A program made the translations under genes and the position numbers. 64,000 nucleotides of DNA, from contig NZ_NEHW01000007.1 in assembly GCF_002112505.1 (NCBI RefSeq), forward strand, positions 248,001-312,000. Reading direction: 5' to 3'. Position 1 is the first letter of the stretch. Each line of letters begins with the position of its first letter. Below the pieces are notes generated by a model. That model was not told where the DNA came from. It worked only from the letters and a program-made list of their open reading frames with translations, and did not search any database. The stretch is from Pseudomonas sp. R28(2017) (GTDB taxonomy: Bacteria > Pseudomonadota > Gammaproteobacteria > Pseudomonadales > Pseudomonadaceae). Positions 28,770-38,469 of the stretch are shown here, piece by piece.

Positions 28770-28919
28770 TCAGCGTTGCTGCGGGTTGGCGTCGACCGGC
28801 GTCTGGTAGGCAGTATCCAGCTTTTTCTCCCAGATGCCCTGGGCATAACCGGTGGTGACCACACCAAGTCCAAAGATGAAGACCAGAATCCACAGTAGAT
28901 CCGGTTTGCGTTGATTCAT
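28770..28919 (-). CDS. small inner-membrane protein of unknown function
   Basis: 49 residues from an ATG at 28919 preceded by a GGGGG purine run at about 9 bases. One hydrophobic segment (LLWILVFIFGLGVVTTGYAQ) followed by a short polar tail. The longer in-frame extension upstream is arginine/proline-rich and not credible. Convergent with ygfA, 20 bases from its stop. No function can be read. Confidence 0.65.
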   Translation of the reverse strand: MNQRKPDLLWILVFIFGLGVVTTGYAQGIWEKKLDTAYQTPVDANPQQR

Positions 28920-29097
28920 CGAAGAATGCCCCCCTAGGCATACGTTCAGGCTCGGCGACCTTCTAGGTGCCGCCGGAGCGTCTAGCTTTAAAATCGGCGC
29001 ATTTTCCGACAACCTGAGTCGTCACGCAAACGTTGACGCCAACCGGCTGTCGGTTTCGTGCAACAGGTTATTTCAAACCTTTTCAGGAGCAGTATCC

Positions 29098-29550
29098 ATG
29101 GCCTATTGGCTGATGAAGTCCGAGCCCGACGAGCTCTCGATCGAAGGCCTGGGTCGCCTGGGCGAGGCGCGCTGGGATGGCGTACGCAACTACCAGGCAC
29201 GCAATTTCATGCGGGCCATGAGCGAGGGCGACGAGTTCTTCTTTTACCACTCCAGCTGCCCACAACCGGGTATTGCCGGCATCGCCCGGATCACGAAAGC
29301 GGCCTACCCGGACCCGACGGCACTGGACCCGGAAAGCCACTACTTCGACGCCAAGGCCAATGCCGAGAAGAACCCATGGAGCGCCGTGGACGTGGCCCAC
29401 GTGAAGACATTCCGCCAGGTGCTGGGGCTGGGTTTGCTGAAGCAGCAGAGTGCGCTGGCGGAGTTGCCGCTGGTGCAGAAAGGCACGCGGTTGTCGGTGA
29501 TGCCGGTGACTGAAGAGCAGTGGGCGGCGATCATCGCGCTGGCGCGCTGA
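29098..29550 (+). CDS. EVE domain protein
   Basis: 150 residues, entirely one EVE domain of the PUA-like fold. The N-terminal AYWLMKSEPDELSIEG, the pocket WDGVRNYQARNFMRAMSEGD and FYHSSCPQPGIAGIARI are the family signature. EVE domains bind modified bases in RNA or DNA (for instance methylated cytosine), with no catalytic site. ATG at 29098 follows AGGAG by 8 bases. Single-gene unit upstream of a REP pair; the ligand is unknown. Confidence 0.9.
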   Translation: MAYWLMKSEPDELSIEGLGRLGEARWDGVRNYQARNFMRAMSEGDEFFFYHSSCPQPGIAGIARITKAAYPDPTALDPESHYFDAKANAEKNPWSAVDVAHVKTFRQVLGLGLLKQQSALAELPLVQKGTRLSVMPVTEEQWAAIIALAR

Positions 29551-29577
29551 ACGCACTCGCCGGCCCCGACGCATTTC

Positions 29578-29664
29578 CTGTGGGAGCGGGTTTACCCGCG
29601 AACACCGGCGGAGCCGGTGCCATAAACTGCGCTGGATTCTTCGCGGGTAAACCCGCTCCCACAG
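29578..29664. repeat. REP inverted pair
   Basis: Two facing REP palindromes with core GCGGGTTTACCCGC and its mirror, a sequence variant of the usual AAGC/GCTT form; the loop holds a CACCGGCGGAGCCGGTG dyad. Lies after the EVE gene, convergent with the FliL-like gene. Confidence 0.86.
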
Positions 29665-29722
29665 TGATCGCGCTAGCTTCAGCGTTTCGACCACATCCCC
29701 CGAGGAGCCCGTGAGGTTCGAC

Positions 29723-30127
29723 TCACTGCACGATCAGGTTATTGAACAGCAGATCCTCGACAATCGGCTTGCCCTCTTCCGCTTCCATCACCTGCTGCAC
29801 TTGCTTCAACGCTTCCTGGCGCAGCTTCTCCTTGGCATCGACGTTGCTCATGGCATCTACCGTCTGCTGGGTGAACAGTGCCACCAACTGGTTGCGGATC
29901 AGTGGTTCCTGGTGCTTGACCGCAGCTGCTGCGGCATCGCCCGTCACGCGCAGGGCCACATCAGCCTTGTATACGCGCAGCTTGGGGCTGCCATCGAGGG
30001 CATAGTTGCCGACGAAGGGCGGGCTCAGGGTGATGTAGGAAACCTTCGGCTCCCCTTCCTTGGCTTCCTCGGCCATGGCCGCCGCTGGCAGCATCAGCGC
30101 CAGTACCATCAAGATCCACGCTTTCAC
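29723..30127 (-). CDS. FliL-like exported protein
   Basis: 134 residues from a GTG at 30127 with AGGAG 7 bases upstream; the longer frame overlaps upstream DNA with no coding look. Hydrophobic N terminus (AWILMVLALMLPAAAMA) reads as a signal peptide or anchor. The rest (VSYITLSPPFVGNY, RVYKADVALRV, EPLIRNQLVALFTQQTVDAM) matches the FliL fold. FliL normally supports the flagellar stator, but this gene stands alone, outside the flagellar region, so it may have another envelope role. Confidence 0.83.
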   Translation of the reverse strand: MKAWILMVLALMLPAAAMAEEAKEGEPKVSYITLSPPFVGNYALDGSPKLRVYKADVALRVTGDAAAAAVKHQEPLIRNQLVALFTQQTVDAMSNVDAKEKLRQEALKQVQQVMEAEEGKPIVEDLLFNNLIVQ

Positions 30128-30296
30128 GAATTCGCTCCTAGAAACAGTTGGCGCCAGCTTACCCAGCATGCCGGCCAAACCCAAGCCCGGGCTTGTGCCA
30201 GCACTTATACCAGCACATCAGGGCGGGGCATGCTCGTTGACCCGGCAGGTGCCCCTCCTACACTTATCGGCCACTACACGCAAAGGAATAGCCCCG

Positions 30297-31274
30297 ATGA
30301 AAGCTGTGTTGTGCAAAACCCTGGGTCCGGCCCGCGACCTGGTGCTGGAAGACGTGGCCAGCCCTGTGCCGAAGAAGAACGAGATCCTGCTCGACGTGCA
30401 GGCTGCCGGGGTCAACTTCCCCGACACGCTGATCATCGAAGGCAAATACCAGTTCCAGCCACCCCTGCCATTCTCGCCGGGTGGCGAGGCTGCAGGCGTG
30501 GTCGCTGCGGTCGGCGAACGGGCCGGCACCTTCAAGGTGGGCGACCGGGTGATGGCCCTGACCGGCTGGGGGGCATTCGCCGAGCAGGTGGCGGTGCCGT
30601 TCTACAACGTGATGCCGATTCCCGAGCACATGGATTTTGCCACTGCCGCCGCGTTCGGCATGACGTATGGCACCTCGATGCATGCGCTCAAGCAGCGCGG
30701 CCAGCTGCAACCCGGCGAAACCCTGCTGGTGCTCGGTGCATCTGGTGGGGTTGGCCTGGCGGCGGTGGAGATCGGCAAGGCCATGGGGGCAAAAGTGATC
30801 GCCGCAGCCAGCAGCGCCGAGAAACTCGCCGTAGCCAAGGCTGCGGGGGCTGACGAACTGATCGACTACAGCCAGGCCAGCCTCAAGGAGGAGATCAAGC
30901 GCCTGACCGGCGGCCAGGGCGTCGATGTGATCTACGACCCGGTGGGTGGCGAGCTGTTCGACCAGGCCGTGCGCGGCTTGGCATGGCAGGGCCGGCTGCT
31001 GGTGGTTGGGTTTGCCAGCGGGACGATCCCGCAGATGGCGGCGAACCTGGTGCTGCTCAAAGGTGCGGCGGTACTTGGGGTGTTCTGGGGCGCGTTTGCC
31101 CAGCGCCAGCCAGAGGACAATGCCGCGAACTTCCGTCAGTTGTTTGCCTGGCATGCCGAAGGCAAGTTGAAGCCATTGGTGTCCAGGACTTATCCACTGG
31201 CTGAAGCCGGGGCTGCAATTGAAGCACTTGGGCAGCGGCGGGCTGTGGGTAAGTTGGTGGTACTGGCCCAGTAG
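30297..31274 (+). CDS. NADPH:quinone oxidoreductase family protein (MDR superfamily)
   Basis: 325 residues. Zinc-free medium-chain dehydrogenase/reductase: the N-terminal catalytic fold has AAGVNFPDTLIIEGKYQFQP (no Zn cysteines), the Rossmann fold has VLGASGGVGLAAVEIGKAMG for NADPH. Quinone or enone reduction is the usual activity; the real substrate is unknown. ATG at 30297 follows AAGGA by 9 bases; the long upstream extension belongs to the antisense of the FliL-like gene. Divergent from that gene. Confidence 0.88.
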   Translation: MKAVLCKTLGPARDLVLEDVASPVPKKNEILLDVQAAGVNFPDTLIIEGKYQFQPPLPFSPGGEAAGVVAAVGERAGTFKVGDRVMALTGWGAFAEQVAVPFYNVMPIPEHMDFATAAAFGMTYGTSMHALKQRGQLQPGETLLVLGASGGVGLAAVEIGKAMGAKVIAAASSAEKLAVAKAAGADELIDYSQASLKEEIKRLTGGQGVDVIYDPVGGELFDQAVRGLAWQGRLLVVGFASGTIPQMAANLVLLKGAAVLGVFWGAFAQRQPEDNAANFRQLFAWHAEGKLKPLVSRTYPLAEAGAAIEALGQRRAVGKLVVLAQ

Positions 31275-31283
31275 GCAGGTCCG

Positions 31284-31373
31284 GCCTCTTCGCGGGCAAG
31301 CCCGCTCCCACATGGACCGCACAGGCCTTGAGGGTTGTGTGCTTTCGTGTGAGCGGGTTCACCCGCGAAGAGG
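31284..31373. repeat. REP inverted pair overlapping the chaC stop
   Basis: One good REP palindrome (CTTCGCGGGCAAGCCCGCTC) and a diverged mirror (GAGCGGGTTCACCCGCGAAG). The second copy supplies the last codons and stop of the ChaC gene at 31359-31373. Confidence 0.85.
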
Positions 31374-32018
31374 CCCGTGCAGGTTATGGCAACGCCTGAA
31401 CCGAGCTTCGAGGTTGCGATCCGGCATCTGGTGGCTGCGCAGCGCATCCAGGGTCTGCTCGACATAATCCCGCGTGGTGCCATAACGCCCCTTGGCACTG
31501 GCCAGAATCTGGCTGAGCAAGGTGTCCGGCAGGTTGCCTGCATAGCACGGCAGGTGCCGCTCCAGCACGAACCCCAGCGCCTGCACCTTGCTGCCATCAC
31601 CCAGCCGGCACGTGAGCCAGTGCGGCCGATAGGCCGGATAAGGCATTTCCCGCTGCCAAAGGGCCATCAGCGAAGCGTCGAGGTTGCTTTCATCCAGGCG
31701 GTAGGCAAAACCGCTGCACGAGCCGCCGCGATCAAGCCCGAACACCAGGCCTGGCGTTTCCGGCGTGCCCCGGTGCTCGTGCGACCACAGGTACAACCCG
31801 CGGTGATAACCATGCACTCGCGCCCGCTGGCGTTCCACGGAGTTGCATTCCGGGCGCCAGATCAACGAGCCATAGGCGAACAACCAGACCGGGCCACCCT
31901 CATGGCGAGACATGGTCGTTTGCATGGAGTTGAGCAATTGCTCACGGGTCAGTTGCTGACCAAAGTCGAGCGACGGTGGATAAGCAACTTCCCAGGACAA
32001 ACTTTCAAGTGCCGACAT
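31359..32018 (-). CDS. gamma-glutamylcyclotransferase (ChaC-like)
   Basis: 219 residues. The GGCT/ChaC fold is marked by VWLFAYGSLIWRP (the YGSL substrate loop), VHGYHRGLYLWSHEHRGTPE and ALWQREMPYPAYRP with the catalytic Glu. ChaC enzymes degrade glutathione to 5-oxoproline and Cys-Gly. ATG at 32018 is used, though MQTTMSRHEG about 30 residues later could also start it. The last residues (HGPLRG) and stop codon are read from a REP element, suggesting the repeat inserted at or replaced the original 3' end. Confidence 0.87.
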   Translation of the reverse strand: MSALESLSWEVAYPPSLDFGQQLTREQLLNSMQTTMSRHEGGPVWLFAYGSLIWRPECNSVERQRARVHGYHRGLYLWSHEHRGTPETPGLVFGLDRGGSCSGFAYRLDESNLDASLMALWQREMPYPAYRPHWLTCRLGDGSKVQALGFVLERHLPCYAGNLPDTLLSQILASAKGRYGTTRDYVEQTLDALRSHQMPDRNLEARFRRCHNLHGPLRG

Positions 32019-32264
32019 AAGCTGCCGCCATTATTCCCCGTGTACTACAGACGTAGCGAGAGTCGTGTGCCATGCGGCCTGCGCCGCCGCGCCAGGGGCG
32101 CTTGCATTAACCATAGGATAGAAACAGGAGAATGCTCAAGCCCCTGTGCGCAAGTTTCACGCACAGTTCCGACGACTGGGAAGTATTGTTTCGAGGGCGG
32201 TGAAAGTTAGTGGCGCAGGCGGTAACAATTACCGCCTTATACCCACTAGTTGAAACTTCGGTTA

Positions 32265-33233
32265 TTAACCGCGTGGTGCGTAGGCAAACACATCGGCACG
32301 CATGCGATGCGCATCCATGCCAGCCTCGACCAGGGCGTCGAGCGTGGCATAGACCATGTTCGGCGAGCCACTGGCATACACATGCACGCTGTTGAGGTCC
32401 TTAACGTCCTCGCACACCGCCTCATGCAGCATGCCGCAGCGCCCTTCCCAGCCACACAGGTCACTGACCACCTTGTGCAGGAACAGGTTGGGCAAGCGCT
32501 GCCATTCGGCCCAATGCTCGATGCTGTAGAAGTCTTCCGGACGACGCACACCCCAGTACAGGTGCACCGGGTGCTTGAAGCCTTGGGCGCGGCAATGTTC
32601 GACCAGGCTGTGCATCTGGCCCATGCCGGTACCAGCGGCAATCAGCACCAGCGGCCCGTCAGGCAACTCGGCCAGGTGGGTATCGCCAAACGGCATTTCG
32701 ATGCGCGCCACGCGGTCGCGCTGCAACTGTGCCAACAGTTGCTGGGCGCTGGGTTCGCGAACCAGCACGTGCAGCTCGAGATCTCGCCCGGAATGCGGCG
32801 CAGAGGCCAGCGAGAAGGCCGCCTGCTTGCCGCCCTCACGCTCGATCATCAAGTATTGCCCGGCGTGGTAACGCGGCGGTTTGCCGGCCGGCGCACGCAG
32901 GCGCACGCGCCAGACGTCGCCACCGACCTCGACGCATTCGCTTACGCTGCACGCCAGCTTGCGCACTGGCAGCTCGCCCAGGGCGAGCACACCATCCCAG
33001 AGCAACACACAGTCCTCCAGCGGTTCGGCAATGCAGGTGAACAACTCGCCATGGTCACGGACTTCACCGTCCTGACGCACGCTTCCTTCGACCAACAACG
33101 CGGCGCAGACATGGCAATTGCCATTGCGGCAGCTGTTCGGGCAGTCATAGCCCAGCCGCCGCGCTCCATCCAGGATCCGTTCCCCGGGTTCGAGCGCCAG
33201 CACCGCCCCGGACGGCTGCAACGTTACCTGCAT
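32265..33233 (-). CDS. 2Fe-2S ferredoxin/FNR-type oxidoreductase (CDP-6-deoxy-3,4-glucoseen reductase-like)
   Basis: 322 residues. N-terminal plant-type ferredoxin with cysteines in DCPNSCRNGNCHVC plus a later Cys (LFTCIAEP); then an FAD-binding domain (AGQYLMIE and SLASAPHSG) and an NAD domain (VLIAAGTGMGQMHSLVEH, ending YASGSPNMVYATLDALVEAG). It passes electrons from NAD(P)H through FAD to the iron-sulphur cluster. The ATG at 33233 shares a base with the ubiD stop (TGATG), so the two are translationally coupled. Despite the usual name for this subfamily, sugar metabolism is not implied; coupling to UbiD suggests a role near ubiquinone or flavin chemistry. Confidence 0.85.
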   Translation of the reverse strand: MQVTLQPSGAVLALEPGERILDGARRLGYDCPNSCRNGNCHVCAALLVEGSVRQDGEVRDHGELFTCIAEPLEDCVLLWDGVLALGELPVRKLACSVSECVEVGGDVWRVRLRAPAGKPPRYHAGQYLMIEREGGKQAAFSLASAPHSGRDLELHVLVREPSAQQLLAQLQRDRVARIEMPFGDTHLAELPDGPLVLIAAGTGMGQMHSLVEHCRAQGFKHPVHLYWGVRRPEDFYSIEHWAEWQRLPNLFLHKVVSDLCGWEGRCGMLHEAVCEDVKDLNSVHVYASGSPNMVYATLDALVEAGMDAHRMRADVFAYAPRG

Positions 33234-34699
33234 CAATCTATTCCCAACTGATCCCACAGCTCATCGATACGGCGGGTGACGGCCTCGTCCTTGACGATGA
33301 CCCGGCCCCATTCGCGTGTAGTCTCGCCCGGCCACTTGTGCGTGGCATCCAGGCCCATCTTCGACCCCAGCCCCGATACCGGCGACGCGAAGTCCAGGTA
33401 ATCGATCGGCGTGTTGTCGATCATCACCGTATCACGCTTGGGGTCCATGCGCGTGGTAATGGCCCAGATCACATCGTTCCAGTCGCGGGCGTTGATGTCG
33501 TCGTCGGTGACAATAACGAACTTGGTGTACATGAACTGTCGCAGGAACGACCACACACCCAGCATCACGCGCTTGGCGTGGCCCGGGTACTGCTTTTTCA
33601 TGGTCACCACCGCCATGCGGTACGAGCAGCCTTCCGGTGGCAGGTAGAAGTCGACGATCTCCGGGAACTGCTTCTGCAGGATCGGCACGAACACTTCGTT
33701 CAGCGCCACACCGAGAATCGCCGGCTCATCCGGCGGCCGGCCGGTGTAGGTGCTGTGGTAGATGGGCTTGTGCCGGTGGGTAATGCGCTCGACGGTGAAC
33801 ACCGGGAAGCTGTCCACTTCATTGTAGTAACCGGTATGGTCACCATACGGGCCTTCCGGGGCCATTTCGCCGGGGTGGATCACCCCTTCGAGGATGATCT
33901 CGGCGGTTGCCGGCACCTGCAGGTTGCTGCCACGGCACTTGACCAGCTCGGTACGGTTGCCGCGCAGCAGGCCGGCGAAGGCGTACTCGGAGAGGGTGTC
34001 CGGCACTGGCGTCACGGCGCCAAGGATGGTGGCCGGGTCAGCGCCCAGGGCCACGGCGACCGGGAATGGCTGGCCCGGGTTCTTCTCGCACCACTCGCGA
34101 TAATCCAGGGCGCCGCCGCGGTGGCTCAGCCAACGCATGATCACCTTGTTGCGGCCGATCACCTGCTGGCGGTAGATGCCCAGGTTCTGGCGGTCCTTGT
34201 TCGGGCCGCGGGTCACAGTCAGGCCCCAGGTGATCAGCGGCGCCACGTCGCCCGGCCAGCAGTGCTGGATCGGCAGCTGGCCGAGGTCGACGTCATCGCC
34301 CTCGATGACCACTTCCTGGCACACCGCGTCCTTGACCACCTTCGGCGCCATCGACACGACCTTCTTGAAGATCGGCAGCTTGGACCAGGCGTCCTTCAGG
34401 CCTTTCGGCGGCTCGGGCTCCTTGAGGAAGGCCAGCAGCTTGCCGATTTCGCGCAGTTCGTCGACCGACTCGGCGCCCATGCCCATGGCCACGCGCTCGG
34501 GCGTGCCGAACAGGTTGCCCAGCACCGGGATGTCGAAGCCCGTGGGCTTTTCGAACAGCAACGCCGGGCCCTTGGCGCGCAGGGTGCGGTCGCAGACCTC
34601 GGTCATTTCCAGGACTGGGGAAATCGGAACCTGGATGCGCTTGAGTTCACCGCGCTGCTCCAGGCCACGAATGAAGTCGCGCAAATCGCGATACTGCAT
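33233..34699 (-). CDS. ubiD: 4-hydroxy-3-polyprenylbenzoate decarboxylase
   Basis: 488 residues, the usual length. Uses prenylated FMN (made by UbiX) to decarboxylate the ubiquinone precursor. Family motifs: [20 protein letters not shown], the prFMN/metal segment around [20 protein letters not shown], the catalytic E-R-E region ([20 protein letters not shown]) and [23 protein letters not shown] at 34699 follows GAGG by 7 bases; the upstream extension reads through a REP and is rejected. First gene of a two-gene unit with the ferredoxin reductase. Confidence 0.94.
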   Translation of the reverse strand: MQYRDLRDFIRGLEQRGELKRIQVPISPVLEMTEVCDRTLRAKGPALLFEKPTGFDIPVLGNLFGTPERVAMGMGAESVDELREIGKLLAFLKEPEPPKGLKDAWSKLPIFKKVVSMAPKVVKDAVCQEVVIEGDDVDLGQLPIQHCWPGDVAPLITWGLTVTRGPNKDRQNLGIYRQQVIGRNKVIMRWLSHRGGALDYREWCEKNPGQPFPVAVALGADPATILGAVTPVPDTLSEYAFAGLLRGNRTELVKCRGSNLQVPATAEIILEGVIHPGEMAPEGPYGDHTGYYNEVDSFPVFTVERITHRHKPIYHSTYTGRPPDEPAILGVALNEVFVPILQKQFPEIVDFYLPPEGCSYRMAVVTMKKQYPGHAKRVMLGVWSFLRQFMYTKFVIVTDDDINARDWNDVIWAITTRMDPKRDTVMIDNTPIDYLDFASPVSGLGSKMGLDATHKWPGETTREWGRVIVKDEAVTRRIDELWDQLGID

Positions 34700-34781
34700 G
34701 CATGAGCCTCGTGTTGGCCGTATCGGTCGGGGGTGCAGAGTGTAGCGCCGTTCGGGCTTTGTTGGGGGGCAAAAATGCACT

Positions 34782-34881
34782 GGGGCCGCTTCGCAGCCCT
34801 TCGCGGGCACGCCCGCTCCCATTAGGATCGCACTGAACCTGTGGGAGCGGGCGTGCCCGCGAAGGGGCGCGAAGCGGCCCC
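34782..34881. repeat. REP inverted pair with extended dyad
   Basis: Facing REP palindromes (TTCGCGGGCACGCCCGCTCC and mirror) inside a longer imperfect dyad, GGGGCCGCTTCGC at one end and GCGAAGCGGCCCC at the other. Between ubiD and rho, about 20 bases after the rho stop, where it may help end rho transcription. Confidence 0.86.
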
Positions 34882-34903
34882 AATCAATTCCAGCTAGAAA
34901 CGC

Positions 34904-36163
34904 TTACTTGCGCTTCATCGACAGGAAGAACTCGTCGTTGGTCTTGGTCTGCTTGAGCTTGTCGACCAGGAACTCGATGGCGGCGATCTCGTCCATCGGG
35001 TGCAGCAGCTTGCGCAGGATCCACATGCGCTGCAGTTCGTCGTCAGCAGTCAGCAGCTCTTCGCGGCGAGTACCGGAACGGTTGATGTTGATGGCCGGGA
35101 AGACGCGCTTCTCGGCGATACGACGGTCCAGGGGCAGTTCCATGTTGCCGGTACCCTTGAACTCTTCGTAGATCACTTCGTCCATCTTCGAGCCGGTTTC
35201 GACCAGCGCGGTGGCGATGATGGTCAGCGAACCGCCTTCTTCGATGTTACGCGCGGCGCCAAAGAAGCGCTTCGGCTTCTCCAGGGCGTGGGCGTCGACA
35301 CCACCGGTCAGCACCTTGCCGGAGCTCGGGATCACGGTGTTGTAGGCACGTGCCAGACGGGTGATGGAATCCAGCAGGATGACCACGTCCTTCTTGTGCT
35401 CGACCAGGCGCTTGGCCTTCTCGATGACCATTTCGGCAACCTGCACGTGGCGGGTTGGCGGCTCGTCGAAGGTCGAGGCAACCACTTCGCCGCGCACGGT
35501 GCGCTGCATTTCGGTCACTTCTTCCGGGCGCTCGTCGATCAGCAGGACGATCAGGTGGCACTCAGGGTTGTTACGGGTGATGTTCGCCGCGATGTTCTGC
35601 AGCATGATCGTCTTGCCGGCTTTTGGCGGAGCGACGATCAGGCCACGCTGGCCTTTGCCGATCGGGGCGCACAGGTCGATGACGCGACCAGTGAGGTCTT
35701 CGGTGGAGCCGTTGCCGGCTTCCATCTTCAGGCGCTTGTTCGGGAACAGCGGCGTCAGGTTTTCGAACAGGATCTTGTTCTTCGCGTTTTCCGGGCGGTC
35801 GAAGTTGATGGTGTCGACCTTCAGCAGGGCGAAGTAACGCTCCCCTTCCTTCGGTGGGCGGATCTTGCCGACGATGGTGTCGCCGGTACGCAGGTTGAAG
35901 CGGCGGATCTGGCTTGGCGAGACGTAGATGTCGTCGGGGCCGGCCAGGTAGGACGCATCAGCCGAACGCAGGAAACCGAAACCATCCTGGAGAATCTCCA
36001 GCACGCCGTCACCCGAGATCTCTTCGCCGCTTTTCGCGTGCTTCTTCAGCAGGGCGAAAATCACGTCCTGTTTGCGCGAACGGGCCATGTTTTCGATGCC
36101 CATCTGTTCGGCCATTTCCAAAAGATCGGTAATCGGCTTTTGCTTGAGTTCAGTCAGGTTCAT
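34904..36163 (-). CDS. rho: transcription termination factor Rho
   Basis: 419 residues. N-terminal RNA-binding cold-shock-like domain ([20 protein letters not shown], then [19 protein letters not shown]) and C-terminal hexameric ATPase with Walker [20 protein letters not shown], Walker [18 protein letters not shown], the Q loop ([20 protein letters not shown]) and R loop ([16 protein letters not shown]). ATG at 36163 with GGGG 4 bases upstream. Preceded by a long structured leader; in many bacteria Rho autoregulates by terminating in its own leader. Confidence 0.98.
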   Translation of the reverse strand: MNLTELKQKPITDLLEMAEQMGIENMARSRKQDVIFALLKKHAKSGEEISGDGVLEILQDGFGFLRSADASYLAGPDDIYVSPSQIRRFNLRTGDTIVGKIRPPKEGERYFALLKVDTINFDRPENAKNKILFENLTPLFPNKRLKMEAGNGSTEDLTGRVIDLCAPIGKGQRGLIVAPPKAGKTIMLQNIAANITRNNPECHLIVLLIDERPEEVTEMQRTVRGEVVASTFDEPPTRHVQVAEMVIEKAKRLVEHKKDVVILLDSITRLARAYNTVIPSSGKVLTGGVDAHALEKPKRFFGAARNIEEGGSLTIIATALVETGSKMDEVIYEEFKGTGNMELPLDRRIAEKRVFPAININRSGTRREELLTADDELQRMWILRKLLHPMDEIAAIEFLVDKLKQTKTNDEFFLSMKRK

Positions 36164-36300
36164 AAGGGGAATGACGTAATCATGTAAGAAGGGAGAATTA
36201 AGCTTTGGCTTAATGAAGCCGCGCCGCTAGATGGCGACAGGATCGCGTACTGATTCGAATTAGGGATGCTTCGGCGACGGCGTGCAGAGGGCACTGGAGA
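36164..36300 (-). promoter_or_regulatory. rho 5' leader, probable Pseudomon-Rho RNA motif
   Basis: The DNA before rho is long and rich in short dyads on the rho strand (for instance GCACTGCTTCTCCAGTGC at 36286-36303 and TTAAGCCAAAGCTTAA at 36198-36213). A conserved structure called the Pseudomon-Rho motif is known in this position in Pseudomonas, and I assign it by location and structure, not by alignment. Start and end are approximate. Confidence 0.55.
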
Positions 36301-36358
36301 AGCAGTGCGAGGCCGAATGTAACACTTGCTTTTTTCTGCGTCTAGTGCTCTGAAAAAG

Positions 36359-36385
36359 AAAAACCCCGCATTTGCGGGGCTTTTT
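36359..36385 (-). terminator. intrinsic terminator of trxA
   Basis: Hairpin GCCCCGCA/TGCGGGG with flanking A5 and T5 tracts, 9 bases after the trxA stop on the minus strand and upstream of the rho leader. Symmetric enough to act in both directions. Confidence 0.9.
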
Positions 36386-36394
36386 CACATCACA

Positions 36395-36724
36395 TCACAG
36401 GTGGGCGTCGAGGAACGCGGCCAGCTGCGATTTGGACAGGGCGCCGACCTTGGTGGCTTCGACGTTGCCGTTCTTGAACAGCATCAGGGTCGGGATGCCG
36501 CGCACGCCGTGCTTGGCCGGGGTTTCCTGGTTGTCGTCGATGTTCAGCTTGGCGACGGTCAGTTTGCCCTCGTAGGTAGCGGCGATGTCGTCCAGAACCG
36601 GAGCGATCATCTTGCATGGACCGCACCATTCAGCCCAGTAGTCGACCAGCACCGGGCCTTGAGCCTGCAGGACTTCGGCATCGAAGGTGGCGTCGGTGAC
36701 GTGTTTGATCAGATCGCTGCTCAT
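36395..36724 (-). CDS. trxA: thioredoxin 1
   Basis: 109 residues from an ATG with GGAG 6 bases upstream. The active site WCGPCK is in [20 protein letters not shown] and the cis-proline loop in [15 protein letters not shown]. General cytoplasmic disulfide reductase reduced by TrxB. Upstream of rho on the same strand, as in many gammaproteobacteria, but a strong terminator separates them. Divergent from ppx. Confidence 0.97.
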   Translation of the reverse strand: MSSDLIKHVTDATFDAEVLQAQGPVLVDYWAEWCGPCKMIAPVLDDIAATYEGKLTVAKLNIDDNQETPAKHGVRGIPTLMLFKNGNVEATKVGALSKSQLAAFLDAHL

Positions 36725-36966
36725 GGATATCTCCAGGGTCGTAAGCAAAAAAACGTGGCCCATGATAGCCGCACCCAGGCCCTACAGGAAGTCACGGACG
36801 ATTGAGTGTAACTATAGTTGTGCAAGACGCCGCGAATCGAAACTGTCACACAAGTGTCATAGCATCGAATGGCACATTGCCTTGCATCAAGGCCCGGTGT
36901 GGTGCGCGTTGGCGTCAGCCAAGGATCGTGGCACGATTGCCGGGTTACCGACCGAGAACACACAGA

Positions 36967-38469
36967 ATGCCGCATACCTCCGCGAAGAACCTGTCCCTGA
37001 TCGCCGCCATCGACCTGGGCTCCAACAGCTTCCACATGGTCGTGGCCAAGGCGCACCACACCGAGATCCGCATTCTCGAGCGCCTCGGCGAGAAGGTTCA
37101 GCTGGCCGCCGGCATCGACGAAGAGCGCAAGCTCAGCGAAGAAGCCATGGAGCGAGGCCTGGAATGCCTCAAGCGTTTTGCCCAACTGATCAACGGCATG
37201 CCGGCAGGCTCCGTGCGCATCGTCGGCACTAACGCCCTGCGCGAAGCGCGCAACCGCAACGAATTCATCCAGCGTGCCGAAGCCATCCTCGGCCACCCGG
37301 TGGAGGTCATCTCCGGCCGTGAAGAGGCGCGCCTGATCTACCTCGGTGTGTCGCACACCCTGGCTGATACCCCCGGCAAGCGCCTGGTCGCCGACATCGG
37401 CGGCGGCAGTACCGAGTTCATCATCGGCCAGCGCTTCGAGCCGCTGCTGCGCGAAAGCCTGCAGATGGGCTGCGTGAGCTTCACCCAGCGCTACTTCCGT
37501 GACGGCAAGATCACCCCGGCGCGCTACGCCCAGGCCTACACCGCCGCACGCCTGGAGCTGATGAGCATCGAAAACGCCCTGCATCGCCTGACCTGGGACG
37601 AGGCCATCGGCTCGTCCGGCACTATCCGCGCCATCGGCGCGGCGATCAAGGCCGGCGGCCTGGGCAACGGCGAGGTCAATGCCGAGGGCCTGGCCTGGGT
37701 CAAGCGCAAACTGTTCAAGCTGGGCGAAGTCGACAAGATCGACTTCGAAGGCATCAAGCCTGACCGGCGCACCATCTTCCCGGCCGGCCTGGCGATTCTC
37801 GAGGCGATCTTCGACGCCCTGGAACTGCAACGCATGGAGCATTGCGACGGCGCGCTGCGCGAAGGCGTGCTGTTCGACCTGCTTGGCCGCCATCACCACG
37901 AGGATGTGCGCGAGCGCACCCTCAACTCGCTGATGGAGCGTTATCACGTCGACCAGGGGCAGGCAGCGCGCGTCGAGCGCAAGGCCTTGAACGCCTTCGA
38001 CCAGGTGGCCAAGGCATGGCAGCTTGAAGACGGAAACTGGCGCGATCTGCTGGGTTGGGCGGCGAAAATCCACGAAATCGGGCTGGATATCGCTCACTAC
38101 CACTACCACAAGCACGGCGCCTACCTGATCGAGCACTCCGACCTGGCCGGCTTCTCACGGGACGAGCAGCAGATGATGGCCCTGCTGGTGCGCGGCCATC
38201 GCCGCAACATCCCCAAGGACAAGTTCACGGAATTCGGCGACGACGCCGTGCAACTGATTCGCCTGTGCGTGCTGCTGCGCTTCGCCATCCTGTTCCACCA
38301 CATCCGTGGCAACCAGCAGATGCCCAAGGTCAACCTGCAGGCCGGCGAAAGCAGCCTCGAGGTGGTGTTCCCGGAAGGCTGGCTTGAGCAGAACCAGCTG
38401 ACCCAGGCCGACTTCGCCAACGAGGCGGAGTGGCTGGCCCGGGTCGGCTTCGTCCTCAGCGTACGTTGA
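36967..38469 (+). CDS. ppx: exopolyphosphatase
   Basis: 500 residues, PPX/GppA family. Actin-like ATPase-fold motifs [15 protein letters not shown] and [16 protein letters not shown], then the C-terminal HD-like domain around [20 protein letters not shown]. It removes terminal phosphates from polyphosphate. The ATG at 36967 gives the usual N terminus; the longer frame covers promoter DNA. It runs convergently into ppk with a 14-base overlap of coding ends. Confidence 0.95.
   Translation: MPHTSAKNLSLIAAIDLGSNSFHMVVAKAHHTEIRILERLGEKVQLAAGIDEERKLSEEAMERGLECLKRFAQLINGMPAGSVRIVGTNALREARNRNEFIQRAEAILGHPVEVISGREEARLIYLGVSHTLADTPGKRLVADIGGGSTEFIIGQRFEPLLRESLQMGCVSFTQRYFRDGKITPARYAQAYTAARLELMSIENALHRLTWDEAIGSSGTIRAIGAAIKAGGLGNGEVNAEGLAWVKRKLFKLGEVDKIDFEGIKPDRRTIFPAGLAILEAIFDALELQRMEHCDGALREGVLFDLLGRHHHEDVRERTLNSLMERYHVDQGQAARVERKALNAFDQVAKAWQLEDGNWRDLLGWAAKIHEIGLDIAHYHYHKHGAYLIEHSDLAGFSRDEQQMMALLVRGHRRNIPKDKFTEFGDDAVQLIRLCVLLRFAILFHHIRGNQQMPKVNLQAGESSLEVVFPEGWLEQNQLTQADFANEAEWLARVGFVLSVR

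Noticed and set aside
36810..36819. AACTATAGTT palindrome in the trxA/ppx gap
   Set aside because: Short and common; no supporting promoter spacing.
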